This document shows, in pieces, positions 17,497 through 25,757 of a stretch of DNA of 64,000 nt. Below the pieces are notes generated by a model. It was not told the DNA's origin and made no database searches. It was given only the letters and a program-made list of their open reading frames with translations. Position 1 is the stretch's first letter; every line of letters starts with the position of its first letter. The DNA is from Phyllobacterium sp. YR531 (GTDB lineage Bacteria > Pseudomonadota > Alphaproteobacteria > Rhizobiales > Rhizobiaceae): positions 62,001 to 126,000 of the forward strand of contig NZ_AKIZ01000038.1 in the NCBI RefSeq assembly GCF_000282595.1, written 5' to 3'. A program made the position numbers and the translations under genes.

Positions 17497-17919
17497 TCAA
17501 CCGACGATTTCTGTACCGGAGAACCAGTAAGCGATTTCTTCTGCAGCTGTTTCAGGTGCATCGGAACCGTGTACCGAGTTTTCACCGATCGAAAGAGCGA
17601 AAGTCTTGCGGATCGTGCCTTCGTCAGCATTGGCTGGATTGGTGGCTCCCATCACTTCGCGGTTGCGCAGGATAGCGTTTTCACCTTCAAGAACCTGAAC
17701 GATGGTCGGCGCAGAAGACATGAATTCTACCAGTTCACCGAAGAAAGGACGTTCCTTGTGCACGGCGTAGAAGCCTTCAGCTTCACGGCGGCTCATCCAG
17801 ACGCGCTTGGAAGCGATAACGCGAAGACCAGCTTCCTCAAGCTTGGCGGTGATAGCGCCAGTGAGGTTGCGGCGGGTGGCGTCGGGCTTGATCATCGAGA
17901 AAGTGCGTTCAATTGCCAT
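17497..17919 (-). CDS. ndk: Nucleoside diphosphate kinase
   Basis: Ndk swaps the terminal phosphate among nucleoside di- and triphosphates through a phosphohistidine. The 140-residue protein has the expected length and the active-site block [10 protein letters not shown] with H117. It also shows the start [15 protein letters not shown] and the Kpn loop [13 protein letters not shown]. It is a single gene, convergent with moaE, with an AATTGCC upstream and no clear operon partner. Confidence 0.97.
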   Translation of the reverse strand: MAIERTFSMIKPDATRRNLTGAITAKLEEAGLRVIASKRVWMSRREAEGFYAVHKERPFFGELVEFMSSAPTIVQVLEGENAILRNREVMGATNPANADEGTIRKTFALSIGENSVHGSDAPETAAEEIAYWFSGTEIVG

Positions 17920-18034
17920 GGAAATGAAACCTTGTCATTTTGGGGAGATTGGATGGCGGGTCTATAGCGGCAGGAGACGCGTTTGCCAAGAGACCTTTAA
18001 CTTCTCTCTGTCTCATCAATTCAGGATACCATCA

Positions 18035-18880
18035 TCATTTGATGATTTTGCCTTGCCAACCTTCTGGACGCCAAGCCGGATCATCGATCCACGACTTGAG
18101 CGTTGATGGCTTGTCCTTGTCGCCACCGACAGCAACACGACGGGCATCGCGAAGCTCAGTAGCTTCATCTTCGATATCCGAGCCGGGGGAATCGAACATG
18201 ACTTCAATGACGTAACGATCCGGATAATCCTTGGGTAAAGGACTGCCGGGAACTGGAGGGATTGATGGACCCGACGGCAACGTATTGTAGTATTTTATCT
18301 GAATGGAGACGCGTAAATTTGGGTCGTTGCACAGCATCCATTTCCCAAAATACTCAAACTTGCTGCCAAGACTGGATTCGCCGAATGTCTCCTGTTTGAT
18401 GTCAGGTTTATACTGGGTTCGCTTCCACCCGGCCTTATCAAAACCATCGCCAATCTGACGCGACAATACCATGACATCCTCGAATGAAACTGGATCAAGG
18501 GGAAGCGTCGAGGAGATTGTTGTGAAAAAACCGGCTTCATGATCGACCTGAACATATCGGCCAGCAGGCAATGTCGCGGTGCAGTCTCCGGCCTTGTACT
18601 TGAGTATATATCCTTCCGGGTCTTCAGGCCTGCCGGCAAAGGCGGTAAATGCAAGGATGCCCCAATCTTCATAAAGCTCACCGGAATCCGTTTTTGTCCT
18701 GGGCTCTGGATCGATATTATTACGGGCAAAGAAATCTTTGGCACTGTCCGCCAGATGTGTTTCGAGTGTTACTGTTGGGCGGGCCACGACCGGTACCTCA
18801 CGATTCATATGATAGACAAGCAGGATTGCGATTAGTCCAATCAGCAATGACAGAAGAAAAAGACCTCTCCATTTGGTCAT
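18035..18880 (-). CDS. Membrane-anchored protein, candidate immunity protein
   Basis: A 281-residue protein with one N-terminal membrane helix (residues 5-25: LFLLSLLIGLIAILLVYHM) and a long soluble part, which would face the periplasm. I do not recognise the family. The soluble part holds GDCTATLPAGRYVQVDHEAGF and a C-terminal KSWIDDPAWRPEGWQG. It lies seven bases behind the 254-residue gene of a PAAR/DUF4123 set, the position where an immunity gene is usual in type VI effector modules. That role is inferred from position and topology only. Confidence 0.5.
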   Translation of the reverse strand: MTKWRGLFLLSLLIGLIAILLVYHMNREVPVVARPTVTLETHLADSAKDFFARNNIDPEPRTKTDSGELYEDWGILAFTAFAGRPEDPEGYILKYKAGDCTATLPAGRYVQVDHEAGFFTTISSTLPLDPVSFEDVMVLSRQIGDGFDKAGWKRTQYKPDIKQETFGESSLGSKFEYFGKWMLCNDPNLRVSIQIKYYNTLPSGPSIPPVPGSPLPKDYPDRYVIEVMFDSPGSDIEDEATELRDARRVAVGGDKDKPSTLKSWIDDPAWRPEGWQGKIIK

Positions 18881-18886
18881 GCCTTT

Positions 18887-19651
18887 CTATTTTCCTTCAA
18901 TGCGGTACATCTCATCGATAAGTTTTCCGTAGTAGTTTACCCGGTCTTGCGGGTTACTGATGTCTCCGCTGAGCGGGACAAGATTATCTCTGGTACAGGT
19001 CTTCGCAACAGGGATGCTGGTCTGGTCGCCGGGAATCCACCCTTCTGCGTTTTTCATGTCAGCAAATGTATCTTTCCATCTATCGTAGACGGGCTGGACA
19101 ATTTCGCGCTGCTCATGCTCGGCAATCAGGTTCGCGGCACCTCTTTTGTCACCCTTCTCCATTTTGTCCAACGCTTTAACAATCTTGTCGTTCACAGTTA
19201 TTTCGCCGCTGGCGACGCATTCTTTAAATTTCTTGTAGCCACAATTCGCCACCATCCGGTTGGCAGGATAAATGCTGGAGAAAATTGTAAGGTTCGCATC
19301 GCCGAGTGCATCAAGGGATTTTTCGGGATTCACCAACACGCGGCTGAGCGTTCTTGGGACAGCGCCCTCTGCCCATCCCGGGACATAGGGCAGATTACGC
19401 CCCTGTGTAACCTGCATGGCACACCCACCTTGCACAGAAACATAGGACGCAAGCCGTACCCAGTCATTTTCCGGCATATCCCGGGCCAGTTTGTCATAGG
19501 CACTGGTGATAGCTGCGTTTCGTTCAATGGGACCTGGCAGACGCGAGACTTTATTGACCTCGTCCTGCACCATGCGCATGGCTTCCTTGCAATCGGCGGG
19601 GCAAGAACCGACCGGTGCCCCCGCGGATTTTGATGTACTAAGTTCCGCCAA
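18887..19651 (-). CDS. Unknown protein, candidate type VI secretion effector
   Basis: A 254-residue soluble protein without signal peptide or membrane helix. It has six cysteines (17, 21, 77, 137, 144, 219). Motifs that look conserved are WVRLASYVSVQGGCAMQ (64-80), IFSSIYPANRM (123-133) and IAEHEQREIVQPVYDRW (176-192). From memory these recall the DUF2515 pattern, but this is not verified. It starts with TTG at 19651, with GAGGAA seven bases upstream, 15 bases behind the DUF4123 gene. Position after PAAR and DUF4123 genes is where T6SS cargo is normally encoded. No catalytic activity can be named. Confidence 0.5.
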   Translation of the reverse strand: MAELSTSKSAGAPVGSCPADCKEAMRMVQDEVNKVSRLPGPIERNAAITSAYDKLARDMPENDWVRLASYVSVQGGCAMQVTQGRNLPYVPGWAEGAVPRTLSRVLVNPEKSLDALGDANLTIFSSIYPANRMVANCGYKKFKECVASGEITVNDKIVKALDKMEKGDKRGAANLIAEHEQREIVQPVYDRWKDTFADMKNAEGWIPGDQTSIPVAKTCTRDNLVPLSGDISNPQDRVNYYGKLIDEMYRIEGK

Positions 19652-19666
19652 AAGTAATTCCTCGAT

Positions 19667-20605
19667 TTATGCGGGCAGATATATGCTGCGCAAATGCCGA
19701 CATTTTTCTTCCATCAACCAGCCTCGGCGATTCATCGTTGCCTGAAACTGTTCGTCGCCTCTGACATCGCCTCGTGCAATTACTATGTCCAGATAGTCCA
19801 TGAAATGCTGCTCATTCTCGATGCCGAGTGATTGCGCCTGCCTGCGATGAACGCTCACCCAGTCCAATAGTGCATCATCATCACCAATCTGGTGGTCCGG
19901 ATATTTCTGCTGCAGAGCAAGGGCAAGTTCGCCATCAAATTTCTTGAGACGGGTCTCTTTCATAAATTCAATCTGTTCAGCAGAGAATGCCAACGGCCCT
20001 GCAGGCGCCGCGATTGTTGTATCGGGCCGATCGGCGCGCTTCAGCCCACCTCCCCAATCTTCGTGGGGCGTAAACAGGATCGAGTTTGCGGGACCAAGTA
20101 AGCGAACGAATTGCTCTTCATCAAGTGCAGGTAAAACCTGCGCCATGACATTGGCATCCGCATGCCGAAACGTAACCCGCTCCTGTACCTGAGTCGCCGT
20201 GCCGGGAACCAGTATCTCGTTGATCGTGCGCAGATGAGTATGAAGCGTACCTTCCGTCAATGAAGGGTTGCCAATCCAGAAAACCGCTGCACGCGAATCC
20301 GTAACAATCTGCCATAAAGCTTCGGTCTGAATGCGCGGATCGGCTGGGCGTGCAACAATCTCATCCTTTAGCTTGATGGAGTCATCACCAAGCGCCTCAT
20401 AGAGGTCATCGTCGGTCGGATGAAAGTGGCTCAGATCGACCAGCCACGGTCCCCCGACAACAAGACTGCGATCACCGCCACGGTAAAGCGAACGATGCGC
20501 GATGCCTGCTGCGCCCAGCTGCGCTGGCAAATCATCAAACAACGCGCCTTCCAGAACGGCGTAAACGCAATTGCCACGCGCAAACTGTGCAGCAATGCTG
20601 TCCAT
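19667..20605 (-). CDS. DUF4123 protein, type VI effector adaptor
   Basis: The N-terminal 120 residues match the DUF4123 fold: CVYAVLEGALFDDLPAQLGAAG, then HRSLYRGGDRSLVVGGPWLVDL. Proteins with this domain load effectors onto the VgrG-PAAR spike of the type VI secretion system (Tap/Tec adaptors). The C-terminal half is of unknown type. The start is uncertain: ATG 20605 gives a normal-length front (312 aa), while TTG 20662 lies just behind the PAAR stop and has a GGGGG upstream. It sits between the PAAR gene and the candidate effector gene on one strand, with tight spacing. Confidence 0.75.
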   Translation of the reverse strand: MDSIAAQFARGNCVYAVLEGALFDDLPAQLGAAGIAHRSLYRGGDRSLVVGGPWLVDLSHFHPTDDDLYEALGDDSIKLKDEIVARPADPRIQTEALWQIVTDSRAAVFWIGNPSLTEGTLHTHLRTINEILVPGTATQVQERVTFRHADANVMAQVLPALDEEQFVRLLGPANSILFTPHEDWGGGLKRADRPDTTIAAPAGPLAFSAEQIEFMKETRLKKFDGELALALQQKYPDHQIGDDDALLDWVSVHRRQAQSLGIENEQHFMDYLDIVIARGDVRGDEQFQATMNRRGWLMEEKCRHLRSIYLPA

Positions 20606-20667
20606 CAAACGTTTGCGGGCTTCAGGCTTTACACTGCCTGCTTCAATGTTGCCTGCGGCCAAGCTGT

Positions 20668-21033
20668 CTACCCCCGCATCGAAGGGGCCGAAGCTCCCGA
20701 CATGCTGGCCTGACACGAAGTGGGCTTGCCACCCTTGTCGCCAATATAGACGTTTGATGAACCCGTCTGGGCAGCGCCGCCGCAATCGATTGCGTCACCG
20801 ATGCGCCCTGCGGGCTTTCCATTGACGAAAACCGTTGCCGAACCTTCAGCCAGTGCCCTCCCATGCGGTCCAGCGTGGCCAACCTCGCAAGCATGCGGAA
20901 CATAGCTGTCGCCAACCCTCATCAAGGGCTTTCCATTCACATAGACATCAGGACTGCCACTGTTGGCAGCTGACGGCGGGAAGTGGCAGGCATGCCCGGA
21001 GCCGATGTCATCGCGTCGGTGAGCTGGAGGCAT
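20668..21033 (-). CDS. PAAR-domain spike-tip protein
   Basis: A 121-residue PAAR protein. The repeats PDVYVNGKPLMRVGD, ATVFVNGKPAGRIGD and SNVYIGDKGG, with the CEVGHAGPHG and DCGGA turns, make the beta-cone that binds a metal and sharpens the tip of VgrG in type VI secretion. It has no C-terminal toxin domain, so cargo would be bound through an adaptor such as DUF4123. The ATG at 21033 has AAGGA seven bases upstream. It is the first gene of a four-gene set reading left. Confidence 0.85.
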   Translation of the reverse strand: MPPAHRRDDIGSGHACHFPPSAANSGSPDVYVNGKPLMRVGDSYVPHACEVGHAGPHGRALAEGSATVFVNGKPAGRIGDAIDCGGAAQTGSSNVYIGDKGGKPTSCQASMSGASAPSMRG

Positions 21034-21107
21034 TGGAAGTCCTTTGAAAACTTGATGCCTCCGGTTCTTGTCATTAATAGCGGATAAGATCAACCAGTGG
21101 TGGTTCA

Positions 21108-21803
21108 CTAAACCAATGCAGGTTGTACCTTGCGCGCAATTCCGCCGTGCAGATCGAGACAGCGTTCAAACCAATCGGCGACCGGATCTCCATCATCAAA
21201 AAGCTTGTAAGGGGTAAGAACCCGTACCCATTGGAATGCGCCAAAGACAATATAATCGCTGAACAGTGGCGTTTCCCCGCCAATGAAGGGCTGTGAGAGA
21301 AGCATCTTGCGTATGGGTGCGAGGTTTTTGGTGAACGTATCGCGCTTTTCATCGCGATCAGCCGCCACATCTTCCAACTTTCGCCCGAATATCTGCTCGC
21401 GGCTCTTGATGTAGTAGGCTTTGTTGGGCGCGTCGAGCAGATCATAGACGGGGATGAGCACGACGAGATTGAGGAACGGATGCAGCAGCATCTGCGAGTA
21501 GCCCTCGACAAAGCGGGCCATGGCGCGTCCTCCCTCGCCTTTAAACAATGATGGCAGGTCCGGATACTGCTCTTCCAGATAAAGCGCGATCTGAAATGAG
21601 TCCGCGATTACATTCTCACCATCCCGAACCATTGGAAGCTTGGCTGAATAGCCGTTTTCCAGTTTTGGAATATCGGTAAATGATACCATGTTCCGGTCGA
21701 ATGGCATGCCTTTGTGAGCGAGCGACATTACCGCCTTCCAGCAATGCGGGCTGAATGGGCGACTTTCATCGGCTCCGACAAGCTCGTGCAGAACAATTCC
21801 CAT
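21108..21803 (-). CDS. Glutathione S-transferase family protein, beta-etherase-like
   Basis: A 231-residue GST-fold protein. The front LHELVGADESRPFSPHCWKAVMSLAHKG and IADSFQIALYLEEQYPD belong to the thioredoxin-like and glutathione-binding region; the C-terminal half is helical (SQPFIGGETPLFSDYIVFGAFQW). This front resembles LigE/LigF-type beta-etherase GSTs. Such enzymes cleave aryl ethers with glutathione in lignin degraders, but many relatives have no known substrate, so only the fold is safe. It precedes the PAAR gene by 74 bases on the same strand and is probably a separate unit. Confidence 0.82.
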   Translation of the reverse strand: MGIVLHELVGADESRPFSPHCWKAVMSLAHKGMPFDRNMVSFTDIPKLENGYSAKLPMVRDGENVIADSFQIALYLEEQYPDLPSLFKGEGGRAMARFVEGYSQMLLHPFLNLVVLIPVYDLLDAPNKAYYIKSREQIFGRKLEDVAADRDEKRDTFTKNLAPIRKMLLSQPFIGGETPLFSDYIVFGAFQWVRVLTPYKLFDDGDPVADWFERCLDLHGGIARKVQPALV

Positions 21804-21869
21804 GGCAAATTACCTCGCTCACTATAATATGTCAGCATTACTGACTCTTGCCTTTGGAAAGTCAACGGG

Positions 21870-22382
21870 ATGGAACAGCACTTTCAAATGCTGGCGGCCT
21901 ATAATCGCTGGGTAAATGAACGGCTTTATCTGGCAGCGGCAGAGCTTGACGATGAAGAATACCGCCGTGATACGGGCGCGTTTTTCGGCTCACTGCACCG
22001 CACACTGAACCACCTGCTGGTGACTGATCGCATCTGGATGTTTCGCTTCACTGGCGAAGGTGATGCGCCCAAGACACTTGACGCCATATTGCACGATACA
22101 TTTGACGCATTGAAAGCAGCGCGGGAAAAAGAAGACGCCCGAATTCTAACGTGGGTGCGTGGACTGGACAGCGCGGCAATAGCTGGCCGTTTCACCTATA
22201 CGACTGTCAGTGACATGCGCACCATCAGCCAGAGGCTTGCACCCGCGCTGGCGCATTTGTTCAACCATCAGACCCATCATCGCGGTCAGGCGCATGGCAT
22301 TCTGACAACGCTTGGGAAAACAGCACCTTCGTTTGATCTTATCCAATTTCAAAGAACTGAAGAAGGCAGGCCATATTCTTGA
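21870..22382 (+). CDS. DinB family protein
   Basis: A 170-residue four-helix protein of the DinB/YfiT-like metalloprotein group. The three metal-binding histidines are visible: HRTLNHLLVTD supplies one in helix two, and FNHQTHHRGQAHG supplies two in helix four. The start MEQHFQMLAAYNRWVNERL is typical of the subgroup found in proteobacteria. Some relatives are thiol-dependent transferases or hydrolases; no substrate can be given. It is divergent from the GST gene, with 66 bases between their starts that must hold both promoters. Confidence 0.88.
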   Translation: MEQHFQMLAAYNRWVNERLYLAAAELDDEEYRRDTGAFFGSLHRTLNHLLVTDRIWMFRFTGEGDAPKTLDAILHDTFDALKAAREKEDARILTWVRGLDSAAIAGRFTYTTVSDMRTISQRLAPALAHLFNHQTHHRGQAHGILTTLGKTAPSFDLIQFQRTEEGRPYS

Positions 22383-22403
22383 GTACATGGATGCAATATG
22401 GCC

Positions 22404-22541
22404 GTGCGTGGTTCGACAAGCTTACCATGAGAAAGATGAGCGGGCCGCACGCTAATCATTAGCGTTGTAGATACATTGCAAATACTGGCTTCTCTGCAGT
22501 GAGCCGACCTCCCTCATGGTGAGCCGCGTCGAACCACGCAC
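22404..22541. repeat. Palindromic repeat element, copy 2
   Basis: Arms at 22404-22431 and 22513-22541 are inverted copies of the sequence described at 10990-11163, with a few changes (left arm AAGCTTACC, right arm GGTGAGCCGCGTC). The 81-base centre differs from the other copies. It lies between the DinB gene and the ABC-F gene and ends 56 bases before the ABC-F start codon, so it may be part of that gene's leader or a read-through barrier. Confidence 0.85.
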
Positions 22542-22597
22542 ATCAATGCAGCACGAATACCTTGCGGAAAAGCGATTTCCAGTGCAAAAGCGCGGCC

Positions 22598-24499
22598 ATG
22601 CTTATTCTCGACGATATATCCGTGCGGATGGCCGGCCGTTTGCTGATTGATCACGCCAGTCTTAACCTGCCAGCGGGCACAAAAGCCGGGCTGGTTGGCC
22701 GCAATGGTGCGGGCAAATCTACCCTGTTCAAAGTCATTACCGGTGAACTTCATTCGGAAACCGGGGATTTCTTCCTGCCGAAGAACATCCGCATCGGTCA
22801 GGTTGCGCAGGAGGCGCCGGGAACTGAAGATTCGCTGATCGAGATCGTGCTGGCCGCAGACAAGGAACGTACCTCCCTGCTCGCAGAGGCAGAAACAGCG
22901 ACTGACCCGCATCGCATTGCCGACATTCATATCCGGCTGGCCGATATCGACGCTCACTCGGCAGAGGCACGCGCCGGTGCGATCCTTTCCGGACTTGGTT
23001 TCGATGCGGAAGCGCAAAAACGTCCGGCTTCGTCCTTCTCCGGTGGCTGGCGCATGCGCGTAGCGCTGGCGGCGGTGCTGTTTGCCGAGCCTGATCTGCT
23101 GCTGCTCGACGAGCCGACCAACTATCTCGATCTGGAAGGAACGCTATGGCTGGAAGATTATGTGCGTCGTTACCCGCACACGGTTATCCTGATCAGCCAT
23201 GATCGCGATCTTCTGAATTCCGCCGTCAATTCCATCATCCATCTGGATCAGACGAAGCTGACGCTTTGGCAGGGTAATTACGATCAATTCGAACGCCTCC
23301 GCTCCGAAGCGCTGGAACTGCAGCAAAAGGCCCGCGTCAAACAGGAAGCGCACCGCAAACACATGGAATCGTTTGTGGAGCGGTTCCGCGCCAAGGCATC
23401 CAAGGCAAAGCAGGCGCAGTCACGTTTGAAGGCCTTGCAGAAGCTGAAGCCTATTTCCGCTCACATTGAAGATCATGTGATGCCGTTTCATTTTCCTGAG
23501 CCGGAAAAGGTCGTGGCCTCCCCGATCATTGCGATTGAAAGCGGGGAAGTCGGCTATACGCCCGGCAAGCCCATTCTCAAGCATCTCAATCTGCGCATTG
23601 ATGCGGACGACCGTATCGCGCTGCTTGGATCGAACGGCAATGGTAAGTCTACACTGGCCAAGCTGATCAGTGGTCGCCTACCCTTGCAAAAGGGCAAGAT
23701 CACCGTCGCGCCAAATCTAAAAATCTCATTCTTTGCCCAGCATCAGCTTGATGATCTTGTTCCGGAAGACAATGCCATCGAGCATGTGCGCAAATTAATG
23801 CCCGATGCGCCAGAAGCCAAGGTGCGCTCCCGCGTTTCACGCATGGGTCTTGCAACGGTCAAGATGAACACTGCTGCAAAGGATCTTTCCGGTGGTGAAA
23901 AAGCCCGATTACTGATGGGCCTTGCAACATTTGAGGGTCCAAACCTGCTGATCCTCGATGAGCCGACCAACCATCTCGATATCGATAGCCGCGAAGCATT
24001 GATGCTCGCATTGAATGATTTTGATGGCGCCGTCATCCTGATTGCCCATGATCGTCATCTGATCGAAGCCACGATGGACCGGCTGTGGCTGGTGCGCGAT
24101 GGCGGTGTTGCACCCTATGACGGCGATCTTGATGCTTACCGTTCACTGGTTCTGGCCGATGCCAAAGCCGAGCGCTCAGGCAACAAGATCGTGGTTGAAG
24201 AAGGCCAGAAGCTGAGCAAAGCCGAGCAACGCAAGCTGGCAGCGCAAAAGCGCGAAGCTCTGAAGCCGCTGCAGAAAAAGATTCAGGAAGCAGAAGCACA
24301 GGTCCAACGTTTCCAAAAGAAGATCGACTCTCTGCAAATCCAACTGGCAGATCCGATCATCTATTCCCGCGAGCCGGCAAAAGCCACGCAGATCGGCAAG
24401 GAGATTGGCTATGCCAAGTCCTCTCTAGAGCGTGCCGAAGAAGAGTGGCTGGCACTTTCGGGCGAATATGAAGAGGCGATGGCTGATCTGGCGCAATAA
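22598..24499 (+). CDS. ABC-F family ATPase
   Basis: A 633-residue protein with two ABC ATPase domains and no membrane segments. Domain one has Walker A GRNGAGKST, signature FSGGWRMR and Walker B LLLLDEPTNYLD. Domain two has GSNGNGKST, LSGGEKARL and LLILDEPTNHLD. A charged linker (about 240-290) and a coiled-coil C-terminus (about 545-633) fit the Uup/YheS-type branch. ABC-F proteins act on the ribosome exit site or in related rescue roles; which one is not decided by sequence. I chose ATG 22598 (MLILDDISVRM). A hairpin overlaps its stop codon. Confidence 0.93.
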   Translation: MLILDDISVRMAGRLLIDHASLNLPAGTKAGLVGRNGAGKSTLFKVITGELHSETGDFFLPKNIRIGQVAQEAPGTEDSLIEIVLAADKERTSLLAEAETATDPHRIADIHIRLADIDAHSAEARAGAILSGLGFDAEAQKRPASSFSGGWRMRVALAAVLFAEPDLLLLDEPTNYLDLEGTLWLEDYVRRYPHTVILISHDRDLLNSAVNSIIHLDQTKLTLWQGNYDQFERLRSEALELQQKARVKQEAHRKHMESFVERFRAKASKAKQAQSRLKALQKLKPISAHIEDHVMPFHFPEPEKVVASPIIAIESGEVGYTPGKPILKHLNLRIDADDRIALLGSNGNGKSTLAKLISGRLPLQKGKITVAPNLKISFFAQHQLDDLVPEDNAIEHVRKLMPDAPEAKVRSRVSRMGLATVKMNTAAKDLSGGEKARLLMGLATFEGPNLLILDEPTNHLDIDSREALMLALNDFDGAVILIAHDRHLIEATMDRLWLVRDGGVAPYDGDLDAYRSLVLADAKAERSGNKIVVEEGQKLSKAEQRKLAAQKREALKPLQKKIQEAEAQVQRFQKKIDSLQIQLADPIIYSREPAKATQIGKEIGYAKSSLERAEEEWLALSGEYEEAMADLAQ

Positions 24500-24510
24500 C
24501 GCCAGATCAG
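24483..24510 (+). terminator. Hairpin over the ABC-F stop codon
   Basis: CTGATCTGGCG and CGCCAGATCAG form a perfect eleven-pair stem around a six-base loop that holds the TAA stop. A weak T-rich tail (ATTTCCTT) follows. It probably ends transcription between this gene and the convergent hydrolase gene. Confidence 0.65.
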
Positions 24511-24517
24511 ATTTCCT

Positions 24518-25069
24518 TCAATGATGGGCGATCCCTGCTCTGAAAGCAGTCAGCAATGCCCAACCTTGCGGCCAAGCTCCAAGATTGCTGGCGCTATTGA
24601 TATGACCGACCGACCCGACATTGATCATTGGCGCATGCCACTGCTGACTGCGCATGTTGGCGTATTCCATGCTGCCAAACGGATCATTGTCGCTTGCAAG
24701 GATCAATGCGGGGAAAGGCAACGGAGCAATTGGCGGATTAGTAAAACCTGCCAATGAGGCATCTTCGGCCTGATAGGCGGCTGACTGCGGATCGGGTACT
24801 GCAACCAGAAAGGCCCCGGCAACGGTGTGATTTGTTCTTGCCGCCCAGTATGAAACCAGCAGACATGAAAGACTATGCGCCACGAGTACCGGTGGTCGGG
24901 CAGTCGCCTCGACAGCGCGATCAAGCGCTCTGATCCAGTCAGCAAGTTCCACCTGATCCCAGGAGTTCGGTGTAAATCGGTTAATCCCCTCGTTCTTTTC
25001 CTGCCAAAGCGTCTGCCAGTGTTTTGGGCCTGATCCACCACTACCGGGGAGCATAATTATATCGTCCAT
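24518..25069 (-). CDS. RBBP9/YdeN family alpha/beta hydrolase
   Basis: A 183-residue serine hydrolase of the RBBP9/YdeN group. The front IIMLPGSGGSGPKHWQTLW holds the oxyanion-hole turn of this family. AHSLSCLLVSYW holds the nucleophile serine. ASDNDPFGSMEYA holds the acid, and GSVGHINSASNLGAWPQG the catalytic histidine. The length is standard. Substrates are unknown for most bacterial members. It converges on the ABC-F gene and diverges from the Lrp/AsnC regulator gene 116 bases away. Confidence 0.9.
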   Translation of the reverse strand: MDDIIMLPGSGGSGPKHWQTLWQEKNEGINRFTPNSWDQVELADWIRALDRAVEATARPPVLVAHSLSCLLVSYWAARTNHTVAGAFLVAVPDPQSAAYQAEDASLAGFTNPPIAPLPFPALILASDNDPFGSMEYANMRSQQWHAPMINVGSVGHINSASNLGAWPQGWALLTAFRAGIAHH

Positions 25070-25185
25070 TCATAACTCCTGAATTCAATAATGAAGTTGA
25101 ATATTCTGGCGTGCGAAGGAGCTGATTGACATGATGATCCATCGGAGAAAGCATGCCTAAACCGATGAACTAAAGGTTTTTAATC

Positions 25186-25647
25186 TTGAAACAGCTGGAC
25201 CCGACCGACTTGGCAATTATCGAGATCATGCAGGAGGACGGGCGGATATCTGTTTCCGAGCTGGGGCGCCGTATCGGCTTATCGCAGCCAGCTACATCCG
25301 AACGCCTACAGCGGCTGGAAGAGCGCGGTATCATAACGGGCTATTGTGCAAAGGTGGACGCAGCAAAACTCGGGCTTGGCATGATGGCAATTATTCGTTT
25401 GCGCACAACACATGAGAATATTGCGCCGTGCCTCAAGGCGTTTGCCGCGATGCCGCATATCATTGAGATACTGAGGCTCACCGGCGAAGACTGCTTCCTT
25501 TTGAAGGCACTTGTGCCCACACCGGGAGAGCTTGAAACCATCGTCGATTCCATTGCGCGTTATGGCGCTGTCACGACATCGCTTGTACTGCGCAGCGGAC
25601 CCGTAAAACCCATCGGTCGGGATATTCTCAAGCGGATTTCTGATTAG
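25186..25647 (+). CDS. Lrp/AsnC family transcriptional regulator
   Basis: A 153-residue regulator. The N-terminal helix-turn-helix reads DLAIIEIMQEDGRISVSELGRRIGLSQPATSERLQRLEERGII, followed by GYCAKVDAAKLGL and the RAM ligand-binding domain (ILRLTGEDCFLLKALVPT). Such regulators usually sense amino acids and act as dimers or octamers. The start appears to be TTG at 25186, nine bases after AAAGG. It is divergent from the small hydrolase gene, which is a likely target. Confidence 0.88.
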   Translation: MKQLDPTDLAIIEIMQEDGRISVSELGRRIGLSQPATSERLQRLEERGIITGYCAKVDAAKLGLGMMAIIRLRTTHENIAPCLKAFAAMPHIIEILRLTGEDCFLLKALVPTPGELETIVDSIARYGAVTTSLVLRSGPVKPIGRDILKRISD

Positions 25648-25672
25648 CTTGGTCCACAGCGTTCAAATTGGT

Positions 25673-25715
25673 CCAAGAGAGGAGGCTTGCAGGTCGGGAT
25701 AACCCCCTCTCCTGG
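25673..25715. terminator. Likely terminator between Lrp gene and MFS gene
   Basis: CCAAGAGAGGAGG at 25673-25685 and CCCCCTCTCCTGG-type sequence at 25703-25715 pair over about 13 bases with two G-T pairs, followed by ATTTTCC. It lies between two convergent genes. Confidence 0.5.
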
Positions 25716-25757
25716 ATTTTCCAAGGGCTCCGCATGAGCTAAACCCTTGAAAGTCTG

